Below are positions 7,815 to 16,168 of a stretch of DNA of 48,034 bases, one piece after another. The notes under the pieces were generated by a model. The model was given only the letters and a program-made list of their open reading frames with translations. It was not told the DNA's origin and did not search any database. The position numbers and the translations under genes were made by a program. Position 1 is the stretch's first letter; each line of letters opens with the position of its first letter. Location of the stretch: contig CAKPJC010000012.1 of NCBI GenBank assembly GCA_934162535.1, positions 1-48,034 on the forward strand, read 5' to 3'. The stretch comes from an uncultured Clostridia bacterium. Lineage in GTDB: Bacteria; Bacillota; Clostridia; TANB77; CAG-508.

Positions 7815-10532
7815 ATGGAGAAAAAGTGGTTTAACAAAACTGTAAAGGAAACACAAGAAGAATTAGGAACAAACCTAGAAAAAGGACTAAACTCAAAAAA
7901 AGTCGAAGAAAATAGAAAAAAATATGGATTTAATGAATTAGAAGGAAAGAAAAAAGATTCACTATTAAAAAAATTCATAGCACAATTCAAAGATTTTTCA
8001 ATAATAGTATTAATAATAGCGGCGATAGTATCAGGAGCAGTTGGAGTAGCACAAGAAGAAGGAATAACAGACACAATAATAATAATGATAGTAGTAGTAT
8101 TAAATGCAATAATAGGAGTGGCGCAAGAAAATAAGGCAGAAAAATCACTAGAAGCATTAAAAAGACTAAGTGCACATGCTGTAAAAGTAATAAGAGATGG
8201 AAAAGAACAAGTAATTCCAGCGAGAAATCTAGTACCAGGAGATATAGTAATAATTGAAACAGGAGACTATGTATCAGCAGACTTAAGAATAATAGAAGCA
8301 GTGAACTTAAAATCACAAGAAGCATCATTAACAGGTGAATCTGTACCAGTAGAAAAAAAGTCAAAAGAAATCACAGAACAAGAAGTAGGAATTGGCGATA
8401 GAACCAATATGTTATTCTCATCTAGCTTAATAACATATGGTAGGGGAAAAGCAATAGTTGTAGAAACAGGAATGAATACAGAAGTTGGAAAAATAGCGGG
8501 GATGATAAATGAAACAGAGAAACAAGAAACACCATTACAGCAAAGACTAAATAGCTTAGGAAAAACATTAGGGATTGCAGCATTAGCAATATGTGCAGTA
8601 ATATTTGTAATAGGATTACTACAAGGAAAAGACATAATAAATATGTTCATGACAGCTGTATCACTTGCAGTTGCAGTAATACCAGAAGGTTTAGTCGCAG
8701 TATCAACAATAGTATTAGCAATTGGTGTGCAAAAAATGGTAAAGAAAAATGCAATAGTAAAAAAACTACCAGCAGTTGAAACATTAGGAAGTAGTACAGT
8801 AATATGTTCAGACAAAACAGGAACACTAACACAAAATAAGATGACAGTAGAAAAAGTATTTTGCAATGATGTAACAACGACCATTGATAAAATAGAAATG
8901 AACGATGACTTTGAAAAATTAATATATGACTGTATATTATGCAATGATGCAAGAGTATTAGAAAACGGAGAACTTGCAGGTGACCCAACAGAAACAGCAC
9001 TAATAGACTTAGCATTAAAACTTGATTATAGAAAATCAATTCCAAGAGAAAACCCAAGAGTAGAAGAGGTTCCATTTGACTCTGAAAGAAAGCTAATGAC
9101 AACTGTAAATGAGAAAAATGGAAAATACATAGTATATACAAAAGGTGGGCTAGATGAGGTATTACAAAAATGTGATTCATATTTATATAAAGGTCAAAAA
9201 AGAACAAACTTAAATGAATACTCAGAATGGATTAGAACAAACAATGAAAGCATGGCAAAAGAAGCACTAAGAGTATTGGCATTTGCGTATAAAGAATTGG
9301 ACCACATACCATCAAAAGAAGAAATGAAAACAATCGAAAGTAATTTGACATTTGTTGGTATGGTAGGAATGATAGATCCACCAAGAGAAGAAGCAAAAAG
9401 AGCGGTAGAAAAGTGTAAACATGCAGGAATAAAAACAGTAATGATTACAGGAGACCATAAAATTACAGCAGTTGCAATAGCTAAAAAATTAGGAATACTG
9501 GAAAATGACAACGAAGCATTAACAGGAGTAGAATTAAATCAAATGTCAGATGAAGAGCTAATAAAGAACGTAAAAAAATACTCAGTATATGCCAGAGTAT
9601 CACCAGAACATAAAGTTCGTATAGTAGGTGCATGGCAAAAAAACGGCGCAATTGTAGCAATGACAGGAGATGGAGTAAATGACAGTCCAGCACTAAAAAA
9701 ATCAGATATAGGTTGTGCAATGGGGCAAGTTGGAACAGAGGTTGCAAAAGAAGCAGCAGATGTCATACTTACAGATGACAACTTTGCAACAATAGTATCA
9801 GCAGTAGAAGAAGGAAGACGTATATATGATAATATATTAAAAGTAATTCAATTTTTATTATCATGCAATGTTGGAGAAGTAATAGTATTGTTATTGGCAA
9901 CATTATTTGCACCAGCTATAGGAAGTGCATTTGGAATATCTGATATAACACTAATACAGGTATTATTACCAATACAAATATTATGGATAAACCTTGTAAC
10001 AGACACATTCCCTGCATTAGCATTAGCATTCGATCCAGCAAATAAAGACATAATGGATAGGAAGCCAATAAAAAAGAACGAAGGAATATTTACAAAAGGT
10101 AGAACATTTAGAATAATATATCAAGGTGCTATGATAGGAATACTTACATTAATAGCATATTTAGTAGGACTTGGAACAACAACAACAGCGATAGATGGAC
10201 TTACATTAGAAGAAACAAAAGTTGAAGTCGCACAAACAATGGCATTCACTGTATTAGCATTTTCAGAATTAATACATGTATTCAATGTAAGAGACAATAA
10301 AAATTCAATATTTAAAACAGGAATACTAGGAAATCCAATATTAATATATGCTGTATTAGCATCAGCAATATTAATGGGAATAATATTAGTAATACCAGGA
10401 CTAAGAACAGCATTTAGTATACCAATATTACCAGTAGGAAACATTGTAGAAACGGTTGCATTAATATTTGCACCTATTGTAATTGTAGAAATAATAAAAT
10501 TTTTCAAAGTTAATACGGCAAAAGATGAATAG
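7815..10532 (+). CDS. Calcium-type (P2A) cation-transporting P-type ATPase
   Basis: Membrane pump of 905 aa that couples ATP hydrolysis to cation export, most like bacterial Ca2+-ATPases related to SERCA/PMR1. Domain order is complete: N-terminal actuator region with TGES, the TM4 ion-site motif PEGL, phosphorylation motif DKTGTLT with Asp at about residue 333, the nucleotide-binding domain, TGDGVNDSPAL, then C-terminal membrane helices with NLVTDTFPALALAFD. PEGL in TM4 and N/D in TM6 fit a Ca2+ or related divalent ion, and the CPx signature of heavy-metal pumps is absent. GGAGGAGG precedes ATG 7815. It is monocistronic, with its own promoter and a strong bidirectional terminator behind it. 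Confidence 0.93.
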   Translation: MEKKWFNKTVKETQEELGTNLEKGLNSKKVEENRKKYGFNELEGKKKDSLLKKFIAQFKDFSIIVLIIAAIVSGAVGVAQEEGITDTIIIMIVVVLNAIIGVAQENKAEKSLEALKRLSAHAVKVIRDGKEQVIPARNLVPGDIVIIETGDYVSADLRIIEAVNLKSQEASLTGESVPVEKKSKEITEQEVGIGDRTNMLFSSSLITYGRGKAIVVETGMNTEVGKIAGMINETEKQETPLQQRLNSLGKTLGIAALAICAVIFVIGLLQGKDIINMFMTAVSLAVAVIPEGLVAVSTIVLAIGVQKMVKKNAIVKKLPAVETLGSSTVICSDKTGTLTQNKMTVEKVFCNDVTTTIDKIEMNDDFEKLIYDCILCNDARVLENGELAGDPTETALIDLALKLDYRKSIPRENPRVEEVPFDSERKLMTTVNEKNGKYIVYTKGGLDEVLQKCDSYLYKGQKRTNLNEYSEWIRTNNESMAKEALRVLAFAYKELDHIPSKEEMKTIESNLTFVGMVGMIDPPREEAKRAVEKCKHAGIKTVMITGDHKITAVAIAKKLGILENDNEALTGVELNQMSDEELIKNVKKYSVYARVSPEHKVRIVGAWQKNGAIVAMTGDGVNDSPALKKSDIGCAMGQVGTEVAKEAADVILTDDNFATIVSAVEEGRRIYDNILKVIQFLLSCNVGEVIVLLLATLFAPAIGSAFGISDITLIQVLLPIQILWINLVTDTFPALALAFDPANKDIMDRKPIKKNEGIFTKGRTFRIIYQGAMIGILTLIAYLVGLGTTTTAIDGLTLEETKVEVAQTMAFTVLAFSELIHVFNVRDNKNSIFKTGILGNPILIYAVLASAILMGIILVIPGLRTAFSIPILPVGNIVETVALIFAPIVIVEIIKFFKVNTAKDE

Positions 10533-10560
10533 AAAGAACCTTATATGGTCTTTGAATTTC

Positions 10561-10597
10561 AAATAGAGTAGAGGAAAGTTTATCCTCTACTCTATTT
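10561..10597. terminator. Bidirectional terminator between convergent genes
   Basis: AAATAGAGTAGAGGA pairs with TCCTCTACTCTATTT in a 15-bp perfect stem with a 7-nt loop. A-rich and T-rich flanks let it serve both the ATPase gene and the convergent small membrane protein gene, whose stop codon touches the hairpin. Confidence 0.85.
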
Positions 10598-11051
10598 ATA
10601 TAAATAATAATTTAATTAAAATCAATACAACAGTTATTGTTGACATTGCTGTATCCATAAATCCTTCAGTGCTTTCTCCTGCTTGGTCAACAACCGTAAT
10701 AGTATAATGTTTTGCATCAGTTATTTTGAAGTATTTTTCTAAACTTTTTGTGTTTCCTTCAGCAATTGTTCCAATTTCTAGATATTCTTGACCTAAACTT
10801 TTTCCAGACTCAGAAAACAATTCTAATTTTAAATATTTACCACTTAATTCAGGGTTTGTAACTTGTAACTTAGCTCTACCGTTTACTTTAGTGGCTTGAA
10901 ACTGTACAACTTGTACTCCGTCAGGAATTGGATTTTTAGAATATATGTCTTTGTATGTAGAATTAATACCAGCATATATCAATATATCTGAAAAAATCCA
11001 AAATAAAACGATCCATAATATATATTTTCCAAAAGTTTTTAATCTATCCAT
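10596..11051 (-). CDS. Hypothetical membrane protein, 151 aa
   Basis: Not recognised. One hydrophobic segment at residues about 8-28 (GKYILWIVLFWIFSDILIYAG) and another at the extreme C-terminus (TITVVLILIKLLFI) bracket a soluble region of about 100 residues with beta-rich patterning. The topology suggests a small two-pass protein with an extracytoplasmic domain. The start at 11051 (MDRLKTF) is chosen because GGAGA lies 7 nt upstream; an in-frame ATG two codons earlier sits too close to it. Its own promoter lies at 11079-11107. It ends in the shared terminator with the P-type ATPase gene. No evidence connects the two functionally. Confidence 0.7.
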   Translation of the reverse strand: MDRLKTFGKYILWIVLFWIFSDILIYAGINSTYKDIYSKNPIPDGVQVVQFQATKVNGRAKLQVTNPELSGKYLKLELFSESGKSLGQEYLEIGTIAEGNTKSLEKYFKITDAKHYTITVVDQAGESTEGFMDTAMSTITVVLILIKLLFI

Positions 11052-11078
11052 AAACATTCTCCTTTTTTCTACATTCTT

Positions 11079-11107
11079 ATTATACTATATTTTCCAATGT
11101 TTTGCAA
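11079..11107 (-). promoter_or_regulatory. Promoter of the 10596-11051 gene
   Basis: On the reverse strand TTGCAA (11102-11107), 17 bp, TATAAT (11079-11084). Good sigma-A match with a leader of about 20 nt carrying GGAGA. Confidence 0.7.
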
Positions 11108-11182
11108 TAGGTTACATAACATCACGAGAGGGTTGAAAAATATAATTAATTGTGATATAAATATGAAAAAAAAGGAGAAAAC

Positions 11183-12013
11183 ATGGATAAAAAAATATTT
11201 ATATTTACAGTAGTATATGCAATTATATATGCAATATTATATTATATACTTGAAAAATTTAATTTAACCTTTCTTGTGTGGATAAAGCAATTATCACTTA
11301 TAATAATATCATTGGGAATAGTCATATTCACATTTATAGTAATAAAAAATGGCAAAGATAATAAGATATTAAAATTTATATTATATTTTGGTGCAATTAT
11401 ATTTACGTTAGTAATAATATGTGTAGACTTGTTTATAGGTGTATTTATGCTTAATGAAGAAGAAATAACAGAATATGAAGACAGAAAAATGATAAAAGAA
11501 ACAAGAGAAGTATATAACTTAAACTATATAAAATATTATGATTACACAAATCCATTTGTGAGAAGTGAACAAGAAAGAGTATTTATGAGTTATGATGATA
11601 CAATATCAGAAAGTGAATATGCAGGAACAACATTCTATGATAAAAATGGCAAAGAAGTACGAGATATTGATGGAAATGAATTTATAGATTTAAGTATTTT
11701 AAAAGAATATGGGCATAACAAGCAATATACATATGAAGATGTGATACAATTTATAAATGAAGTCAATAATAATTTTAAGGATAATATAAATGATGTTGAA
11801 ATAGCTTCGAAAGGAAACTTTTTGTTTATATATTTGACAAATGATGAGAAAAAATTATCATTTGACGAAAATCAAAAACAAGAATTTCAAAATACAATAG
11901 AAGAATTTATAAAAGAGGAAAAAACAAAAAAAGATAGTGTTTATAAAATAAATATATTTAATGAATATGTTTGTATATTTAATCAGAAATACTATTATCT
12001 AGAAAACAAATAA
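11183..12013 (+). CDS. Hypothetical membrane protein, 276 aa
   Basis: Not recognised. Three closely spaced hydrophobic segments occupy residues about 5-25, 32-53 and 64-90. A charged, mostly soluble domain of about 180 residues follows, rich in Lys, Glu and Asn. AAAAGGAG precedes ATG 11183. The thioesterase gene starts 17 bp after the stop, so the two are probably co-transcribed. The soluble part could lie on either side of the membrane; the positive-inside rule is not decisive. No catalytic motif is visible. Confidence 0.7.
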   Translation: MDKKIFIFTVVYAIIYAILYYILEKFNLTFLVWIKQLSLIIISLGIVIFTFIVIKNGKDNKILKFILYFGAIIFTLVIICVDLFIGVFMLNEEEITEYEDRKMIKETREVYNLNYIKYYDYTNPFVRSEQERVFMSYDDTISESEYAGTTFYDKNGKEVRDIDGNEFIDLSILKEYGHNKQYTYEDVIQFINEVNNNFKDNINDVEIASKGNFLFIYLTNDEKKLSFDENQKQEFQNTIEEFIKEEKTKKDSVYKINIFNEYVCIFNQKYYYLENK

Positions 12014-12030
12014 AAGGAGCAAGATAAATA

Positions 12031-12534
12031 ATGAAAGTAGTAGGAAAACAACGTAATAGCAAAATGTGTTTCATATGTGGCATGGATAATCCAATAGGAC
12101 TAAAAGCACAATTTTATAATATGGAAGATGGAAGTGTTATGACAAAATTTCAATATAGAGAAGAGCATCAAAGCTTTCCACAAAGAGTACATGGAGGACT
12201 AATTGCTACAATGCTAGATGAACTTGGACTAAGAGCGTTATGGGCTAAAGGTTCAGAAGAAAGATTTGGAGTAACACTATCTATGGAATCAAAATTCAGA
12301 AAACCTGTGCCATATAATGAAATATTAATTGGAAAGGGTCTTGTAAAAAAAGAAACATCAAAATTTATAACAATAGACACAGAAATATTTAATACATCTG
12401 GAGATTTATTAGCAAATGCAGAAGTAAAATATATAAAGTTAGATGTTAATAAAATTGTTGGAGGAATAGATTCTCATGAGGAGATGTGCTATTTAATCCA
12501 AGATGATGTAAAAGAAATAAATTTTGAAAAGTAA
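12031..12534 (+). CDS. PaaI/YigI-type hotdog-fold thioesterase
   Basis: Predicted acyl-CoA thioesterase of 167 aa. It begins with a CFICGMDNPIGL segment typical of this branch, then the hotdog core with VHGGLIATMLDELG, where the HGG turn and a following acidic residue form the usual active site. The second half carries strand-forming segments (GVTLSMESKFRKPVP; LIGKGLVKKETSKFITID). Substrate is unknown; related proteins hydrolyse phenylacetyl-CoA or medium-chain acyl-CoA. AAAAGGAGC precedes ATG 12031. Confidence 0.85.
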   Translation: MKVVGKQRNSKMCFICGMDNPIGLKAQFYNMEDGSVMTKFQYREEHQSFPQRVHGGLIATMLDELGLRALWAKGSEERFGVTLSMESKFRKPVPYNEILIGKGLVKKETSKFITIDTEIFNTSGDLLANAEVKYIKLDVNKIVGGIDSHEEMCYLIQDDVKEINFEK

Positions 12535-12613
12535 AGATTTATAATAGCTATGTTCTCAGAAGGTTCTTTTCTTATATTGAAAAAATAAAGCATGGTGAAA
12601 ACAAAGAACAATG

Positions 12614-12645
12614 AGAGAGGTTACTAAGAAATTAGTAGCCTCTCT
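12614..12645. terminator. Hairpin between convergent genes
   Basis: AGAGAGGTTACTAA pairs with TTAGTAGCCTCTCT (14 bp, one G-T) around a GAAA tetraloop. The thioesterase gene and the reverse-strand MYG1 gene converge here. It lacks a long T-run on the plus strand. Confidence 0.7.
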
Positions 12646-12664
12646 AACTGTTGTATTACACTGT

Positions 12665-13549
12665 TTAACTTTCATTGTAAAAAATAAGCTTTATTGCACT
12701 TTCTAATGTCTTAGTGCAACAGAATTTGCCATTTACATCTGCATAGATTAAGCCATCTATACCTGTTATTTTTTGTGTAATAGATATATCATCAGATTTA
12801 ATCAGTTCAGGTTTGAACATAAGAGAATTAGCAACTATCCTAATATCATAACCTTCTCTGCGAGATTTGAATATTAAGTATTTAACAGTAGTATTAGTAG
12901 AAAGTTTCATTGCTTTTTTATATGGCATTTCCTTATCAAAAAACAAATAATTTTGTGTGCAACTATTTAATTTTGACATAATTATTTCAATTGCTTCAAC
13001 TTCAGCGATAGCGTGTTTAATATATATATTCCAAAAGGAATTTGCAAGCTGAATAGCATTGACAAAAGCTTCATCTTCTGAAATATTTTCATTCCATTCA
13101 GGATTACACAATTTTATAAAATCAGGAGATGTTTTATTCTCCAAATATTCTAGTTGGATATTATCTGTGGCATCAATATATTGGATTAATTCTGTATCAA
13201 TATAATCAAACAATTTATCAACATATTTGACATGTAAATCTTCCAGATATTTTTTGCCAAATTTTTTCCACAATAAACCTATAGAAGAATAATATATACC
13301 ATTTTTTCTTTGACCATTTCTATTTTTTTGATGGTGGTCAAATTCACCTAAACCTATATCATACACAATTTTGCTTTTGACATCTATGTTATTTACACTT
13401 GGTAGTCTAATAAGAGTGACTCTATCCAAAATTTTACTTAAAAAAATAGTTGATATAACGTCATCTACATGGAATTTTCCTGAATGAGTTATACAATTTG
13501 ACTTATCTAATTGTTTTGTTAATTCAATATTACTATAAATTAGGTTCAT
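12665..13549 (-). CDS. MYG1/UPF0160 family metal-dependent hydrolase
   Basis: Member of the MYG1 (UPF0160) branch of the DHH/DHHA1-like superfamily. Eukaryotic MYG1 is a 3'-5' RNA exonuclease; bacterial members are little studied. The N-terminal metal site is visible: THSGKFHVDDV (H22, H27, D29, D30), and DIGLGEFDHHQ about 50 residues later. Length of about 294 aa fits the family. I place the start at 13549 (MNLIYSN) because GGAG lies 6 nt upstream; a further ATG four codons earlier overlaps that ribosome binding site. A promoter lies at 13578-13607. Codons here are richer in T-ending forms than the core genes, hinting at different ancestry. Confidence 0.85.
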   Translation of the reverse strand: MNLIYSNIELTKQLDKSNCITHSGKFHVDDVISTIFLSKILDRVTLIRLPSVNNIDVKSKIVYDIGLGEFDHHQKNRNGQRKNGIYYSSIGLLWKKFGKKYLEDLHVKYVDKLFDYIDTELIQYIDATDNIQLEYLENKTSPDFIKLCNPEWNENISEDEAFVNAIQLANSFWNIYIKHAIAEVEAIEIIMSKLNSCTQNYLFFDKEMPYKKAMKLSTNTTVKYLIFKSRREGYDIRIVANSLMFKPELIKSDDISITQKITGIDGLIYADVNGKFCCTKTLESAIKLIFYNES

Positions 13550-13577
13550 TTTTTGCTCCATTCATTATTTTTTTCTA

Positions 13578-13607
13578 ATTATATAATTTATTTAGATAAT
13601 TAGTCAA
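13578..13607 (-). promoter_or_regulatory. Promoter of the MYG1 gene
   Basis: Reverse strand TTGACT (13602-13607), 18 bp, TATAAT (13578-13583). Confidence 0.65.
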
Positions 13608-13638
13608 GTTAGATTTTTATAAAAAAGAATTAAACATA

Positions 13639-13667
13639 TTGAATACTAAATAGAGGACTGATATAAT
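13639..13667 (+). promoter_or_regulatory. Promoter of the DUF1697 gene
   Basis: TTGAAT (13639-13644), 17 bp, TATAAT (13662-13667), about 70 bp upstream of the start codon. Confidence 0.6.
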
Positions 13668-13736
13668 AATATACAACAATATCAAATGTTAATTCATTTG
13701 AGAAGCTAATAAAAAAATAATACAAGGAGAAAAATC

Positions 13737-14287
13737 ATGAAATACATAGCATTATTAAGAGGGATAAATATAAGTGGTAAAAATAAAATCTCAATGAGTG
13801 AATTAAAAAAAAATTAGAAGAAAATAGATACAAAAATGTTATCACTTATCTTAATAGTGGTAATGTTATTTTTGAAAGTAATACAGATAATAAAGAAAAT
13901 ATGATGCAAGATATTTACAAAATAGTAAAAAATAAATTTAATCTTGAGATACCTATCTTTATTATAAGCCAGTTAGAATTTGAGGATATATTAAATAATA
14001 ATCCAGAATGGTGGGGAACAGAAAATAAAGAGATATATGATAATTTAATTTTTATAATCACTCCCACAAAGTATGAAGAAGTGTATAACACTATTGGAAA
14101 CCCAAGAGAAGAAATTGAAAAAATAAAGGAGTTTAAAAATTCTATATTTTGGTCTTATGATTTGAAAAATTATAGAAAATCAAATTGGTGGAACAAAACA
14201 GCAAGTACAAATATAAAGGATAGGATTACAATAAGGACAGCTAATACTATGAAGCGAATATTAGAAATATGCAAAAAGCAAAAATAA
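13737..14287 (+). pseudogene. DUF1697 protein gene, frameshifted at an A-tract
   Basis: The reading frame starts at ATG 13737 (CAAGGAG upstream) with MKYIALLRGINISGKNKISMSELKK, the classic DUF1697 beginning. It meets TAG at 13815-13817 immediately after a run of nine A (13805-13813). One more A would join it to the downstream frame (LEENRYKNVITYLNSGNVIF), which runs to 14287 and ends with the family-typical RITIRTANTMKRILEI. The gene is therefore complete except for a single-base slip. It could be a true null mutation, a slippage-prone (phase-variable) gene, or a sequencing error in a homopolymer. DUF1697 proteins have no firmly established function. Confidence 0.85.
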
Positions 14288-14325
14288 ATTCAAAGATTAT
14301 AAAAATTTTAAAAGAAGGATTAATT

Positions 14326-14616
14326 ATGAAAAAACAAACAGCAGGTAGAGATAATTTAGGAGAATTAGCTCCAAAATTTACAGAACTAAATGATGATGTA
14401 TTATTTGGAGAAGGATGGTATCAAGAAGAAGGAAAAGAAGCAGGTAGTCTAAAACCAGGAATGGTTATTACAATTCCTGCTAATGTTAAACATTGGCATG
14501 GTGCGAAGAAAAATTCATGGTTTAGGCATATTGCTGTTGAAGTGCCAGGAGCAAACACTTCCAACAAATGGTGTGAAAAAGTCACAGATGAAGAATATGA
14601 GAAATTACCAGAATAA
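14326..14616 (+). CDS. Internally deleted carboxymuconolactone decarboxylase/cupin fusion
   Basis: The 96-aa product begins with MKKQTAGRDNLGELAPKF and LNDDVLFGE, the N-terminus expected of a carboxymuconolactone decarboxylase-like (AhpD-fold) protein. It jumps directly to GWYQEEGKEAGSLKPG and VKHWHGAKKNSWFRHIAVEV, the end of a cupin domain. Known two-domain fusions carry both domains in this order, so an in-frame internal deletion of most of each domain is the simplest reading. The active-site Cys pair of the decarboxylase-like part and the first cupin metal motif are gone. AAGAAGGA precedes ATG 14326; the longer in-frame start at 14269 overlaps DUF1697 and lacks homology. Probably non-functional. 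A strong terminator follows. Confidence 0.7.
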   Translation: MKKQTAGRDNLGELAPKFTELNDDVLFGEGWYQEEGKEAGSLKPGMVITIPANVKHWHGAKKNSWFRHIAVEVPGANTSNKWCEKVTDEEYEKLPE

Positions 14617-14621
14617 TTCAT

Positions 14622-14651
14622 AAAAATGGGCAGTAAAATGTCCATTTTTTT
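14622..14651 (+). terminator. Intrinsic terminator
   Basis: AAAAATGGGCA pairs with TGTCCATTTTT (11 bp, one G-T) around GTAAAA, ending in a run of seven T. It closes the DUF1697/cupin unit. Confidence 0.85.
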
Positions 14652-14716
14652 CATACATTTATATGTAACCAAAAAAATCCATGAAAATATAATACTAATG
14701 AATGGAGGTTATTTAT

Positions 14717-14872
14717 ATGAATTATGAATTAATGATGAATGGCACTGTTAAAATTGGACAGAAGGCACCTGACTTTACGGCAGATACTACATATGGTACA
14801 ATTTCTCTTGATGACTATAAAGGAAAATGGTTAGTGTTCTTTTCACACCCAGGAGATTTTACCCCCGTATGA
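14717..14872 (+). pseudogene. 5' part of a 1-Cys (Prx6-type) peroxiredoxin gene, split by the element
   Basis: ATG 14717 (GGAGG at 14704-14708) opens a peroxiredoxin frame: KIGQKAPDFTADTTYGTISL, DDYKGKWLVFFSHPGDFTPV, then TGA at 14870-14872. The stop comes from the element; in an intact gene the next codon is the peroxidatic Cys. This fragment holds only the first strands and helix of the thioredoxin fold and cannot be active. The missing part resumes at 26830. Codons in this piece use more T-ending forms than the 3' piece, so it should be checked whether both pieces come from one gene. Confidence 0.88.
14857..14871 (+). repeat. Left attachment-site core (attL)
   Basis: TTTTACCCCCGTATG, identical to 26830-26844. 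Left of it lies peroxiredoxin coding sequence; right of it lies an element arm with CAATTTGGGG (14878-14887), the inverted partner of the right-end arm. Confidence 0.85.
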
Positions 14873-15027
14873 GCATACAATTTGGGGAAATATCAGAAAC
14901 GCTTGATATTGCTTAACATTTCTTTAATCGATAACTTACTCTAGAATGAATAAAAATTGCCACAAAGTAAAAACTGGAATAAAATTAATGGCAGAAGCAA
15001 TAAAATAAGGTTGTCCAATAGATAATT
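14873..15027 (+). other. Element left-end sequence without an intact gene
   Basis: After the attachment arm this stretch holds only tiny open frames, for example a 20-codon one at 14946-15008 (MNKNCHKVKTGIKLMAEAIK) with no ribosome binding site. It may be a decayed gene remnant; I cannot identify it. Confidence 0.4.
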
Positions 15028-15057
15028 TTGACAGGATAAATGAGTTTGTGGTATTAT
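15028..15057 (+). promoter_or_regulatory. Promoter of the epimerase unit
   Basis: TTGACA (15028-15033), 18 bp, TATTAT (15052-15057), about 30 bp upstream of the 17-aa leader frame. Confidence 0.6.
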
Positions 15058-15087
15058 ATGAATTAGTAAGTTATTGTGGAGGTATTT

Positions 15088-15141
15088 ATGAAAAAGAAAG
15101 CTATATTAACACTAGCATTTTTAATTAGCAACTATCTGTAA
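15088..15141 (+). CDS. 17-aa leader-like peptide or truncated signal peptide
   Basis: ATG 15088 has a well-placed GGAGG (15077-15082 region). The frame encodes MKKKAILTLAFLISNYL and stops at TAA 15139-15141, 16 bp before the epimerase gene. It looks like the first half of a signal peptide: basic start, hydrophobic core. It is either the remnant of a deleted secreted protein gene or a translated leader coupling into the epimerase gene. Confidence 0.4.
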   Translation: MKKKAILTLAFLISNYL

Positions 15142-15157
15142 ATGTTGGAGGTGTGGT

Positions 15158-16162
15158 ATGAAAAAATTATATATAATAACTGGTGCAAATGGTTTTCTAG
15201 GAAATAATATAATAAGAAAATTAGAGCAAAATAGTGAAAATGAAATAAGAGCACTTGTATTACCTAATGATTCTATAAAGGCATTGGATAACTTGAATTG
15301 TAAAATTTATTATGTAGATGTTACTAAAAAGGAAAGTTTATCGTCAGTTTTTGAAAATGTTGATGGAAAAGAAGTTTATGTAATACATTGTGCAGGAGTT
15401 GTGGATATAAAATCTAAATATAACCCAATTGTATATGATGTTAATGTTAATGGCACAAAAAATATTGTAGATAAAGTTTTAGAAATAGATGCAAAACTTA
15501 TTTATGTAAGTAGTGTACATTCAATTACCGAAAAGCCTAATAATGAAACAATAACAGAGATTACTAACTTTGATTCTGAGAAAGTAGTAGGATTATATGC
15601 AAAAACAAAGGCAGAGGCAGCGAAATATGTTATTGATGCAATAAAAAATAAGAAGCTAAATGCTTGTATTATTCATCCTTCTGGAATTATTGGACCAAAT
15701 GATTATGGAAATAGTCACTTAACACAATTAATAAAAGAAGTAGCGACAGGAAAACTCTTTGCTTGTGTAAAAGGAGGGTATAATTTTGTAGATGTTAGAG
15801 ATGTGGCAGATGGTATTATTAGTGCTTGTGATAAAAATAATAGAGGAGAATGTTATATTTTATCTAATAAATATATTACAATAAAAGAATTGACTGATTT
15901 TGTTTGTGATTTAGAGGAGAAAAAAAGAATTAAGATAGTGTTACCACTATGGTTGGCAGAATTAGTAGCTCCAATTTGCGAATTATATTATAACATAAAA
16001 AAGCAAACACCATTATTTACAAAATATTCTCTATATACATTGTCATCAAACTCCAACTTTAGTAAAGAGAAAGCTAAAAGAGAATTAAATTATAAGAATA
16101 GAGATATGAAAGATACAATTAAAGATACAATAAAATGGTTACAAGAAAAAAACTATATATAA
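15158..16162 (+). CDS. NAD(P)-dependent epimerase/dehydratase (extended SDR)
   Basis: Rossmann-fold oxidoreductase of 334 aa. The cofactor motif TGANGFLG sits at residues 8-15. VDVTKKESL marks the adenine-binding acidic turn. SSVHS, with a downstream YAKTK (Tyr/Lys pair), forms the usual SDR active site, and HPSGIIGPNDYG matches the substrate-loop region. Relatives act on nucleotide sugars, flavonoids or sterol-like substrates, so the substrate is not predictable. GGAGG lies before ATG 15158. It is cargo of the element, on one transcript with the short leader frame, and ends at a strong hairpin. Confidence 0.85.
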   Translation: MKKLYIITGANGFLGNNIIRKLEQNSENEIRALVLPNDSIKALDNLNCKIYYVDVTKKESLSSVFENVDGKEVYVIHCAGVVDIKSKYNPIVYDVNVNGTKNIVDKVLEIDAKLIYVSSVHSITEKPNNETITEITNFDSEKVVGLYAKTKAEAAKYVIDAIKNKKLNACIIHPSGIIGPNDYGNSHLTQLIKEVATGKLFACVKGGYNFVDVRDVADGIISACDKNNRGECYILSNKYITIKELTDFVCDLEEKKRIKIVLPLWLAELVAPICELYYNIKKQTPLFTKYSLYTLSSNSNFSKEKAKRELNYKNRDMKDTIKDTIKWLQEKNYI

Positions 16163-16168
16163 AAAAAC

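Noticed and set aside
8591..8779. Small basic frame inside the P-type ATPase gene
   Set aside because: It is out of frame inside a well-conserved coding region and has no RBS.
13805..13813. Programmed frameshift in DUF1697
   Set aside because: No stimulatory RNA structure or upstream SD-like signal is evident, and family members are encoded in one frame, so a slip or error is simpler.
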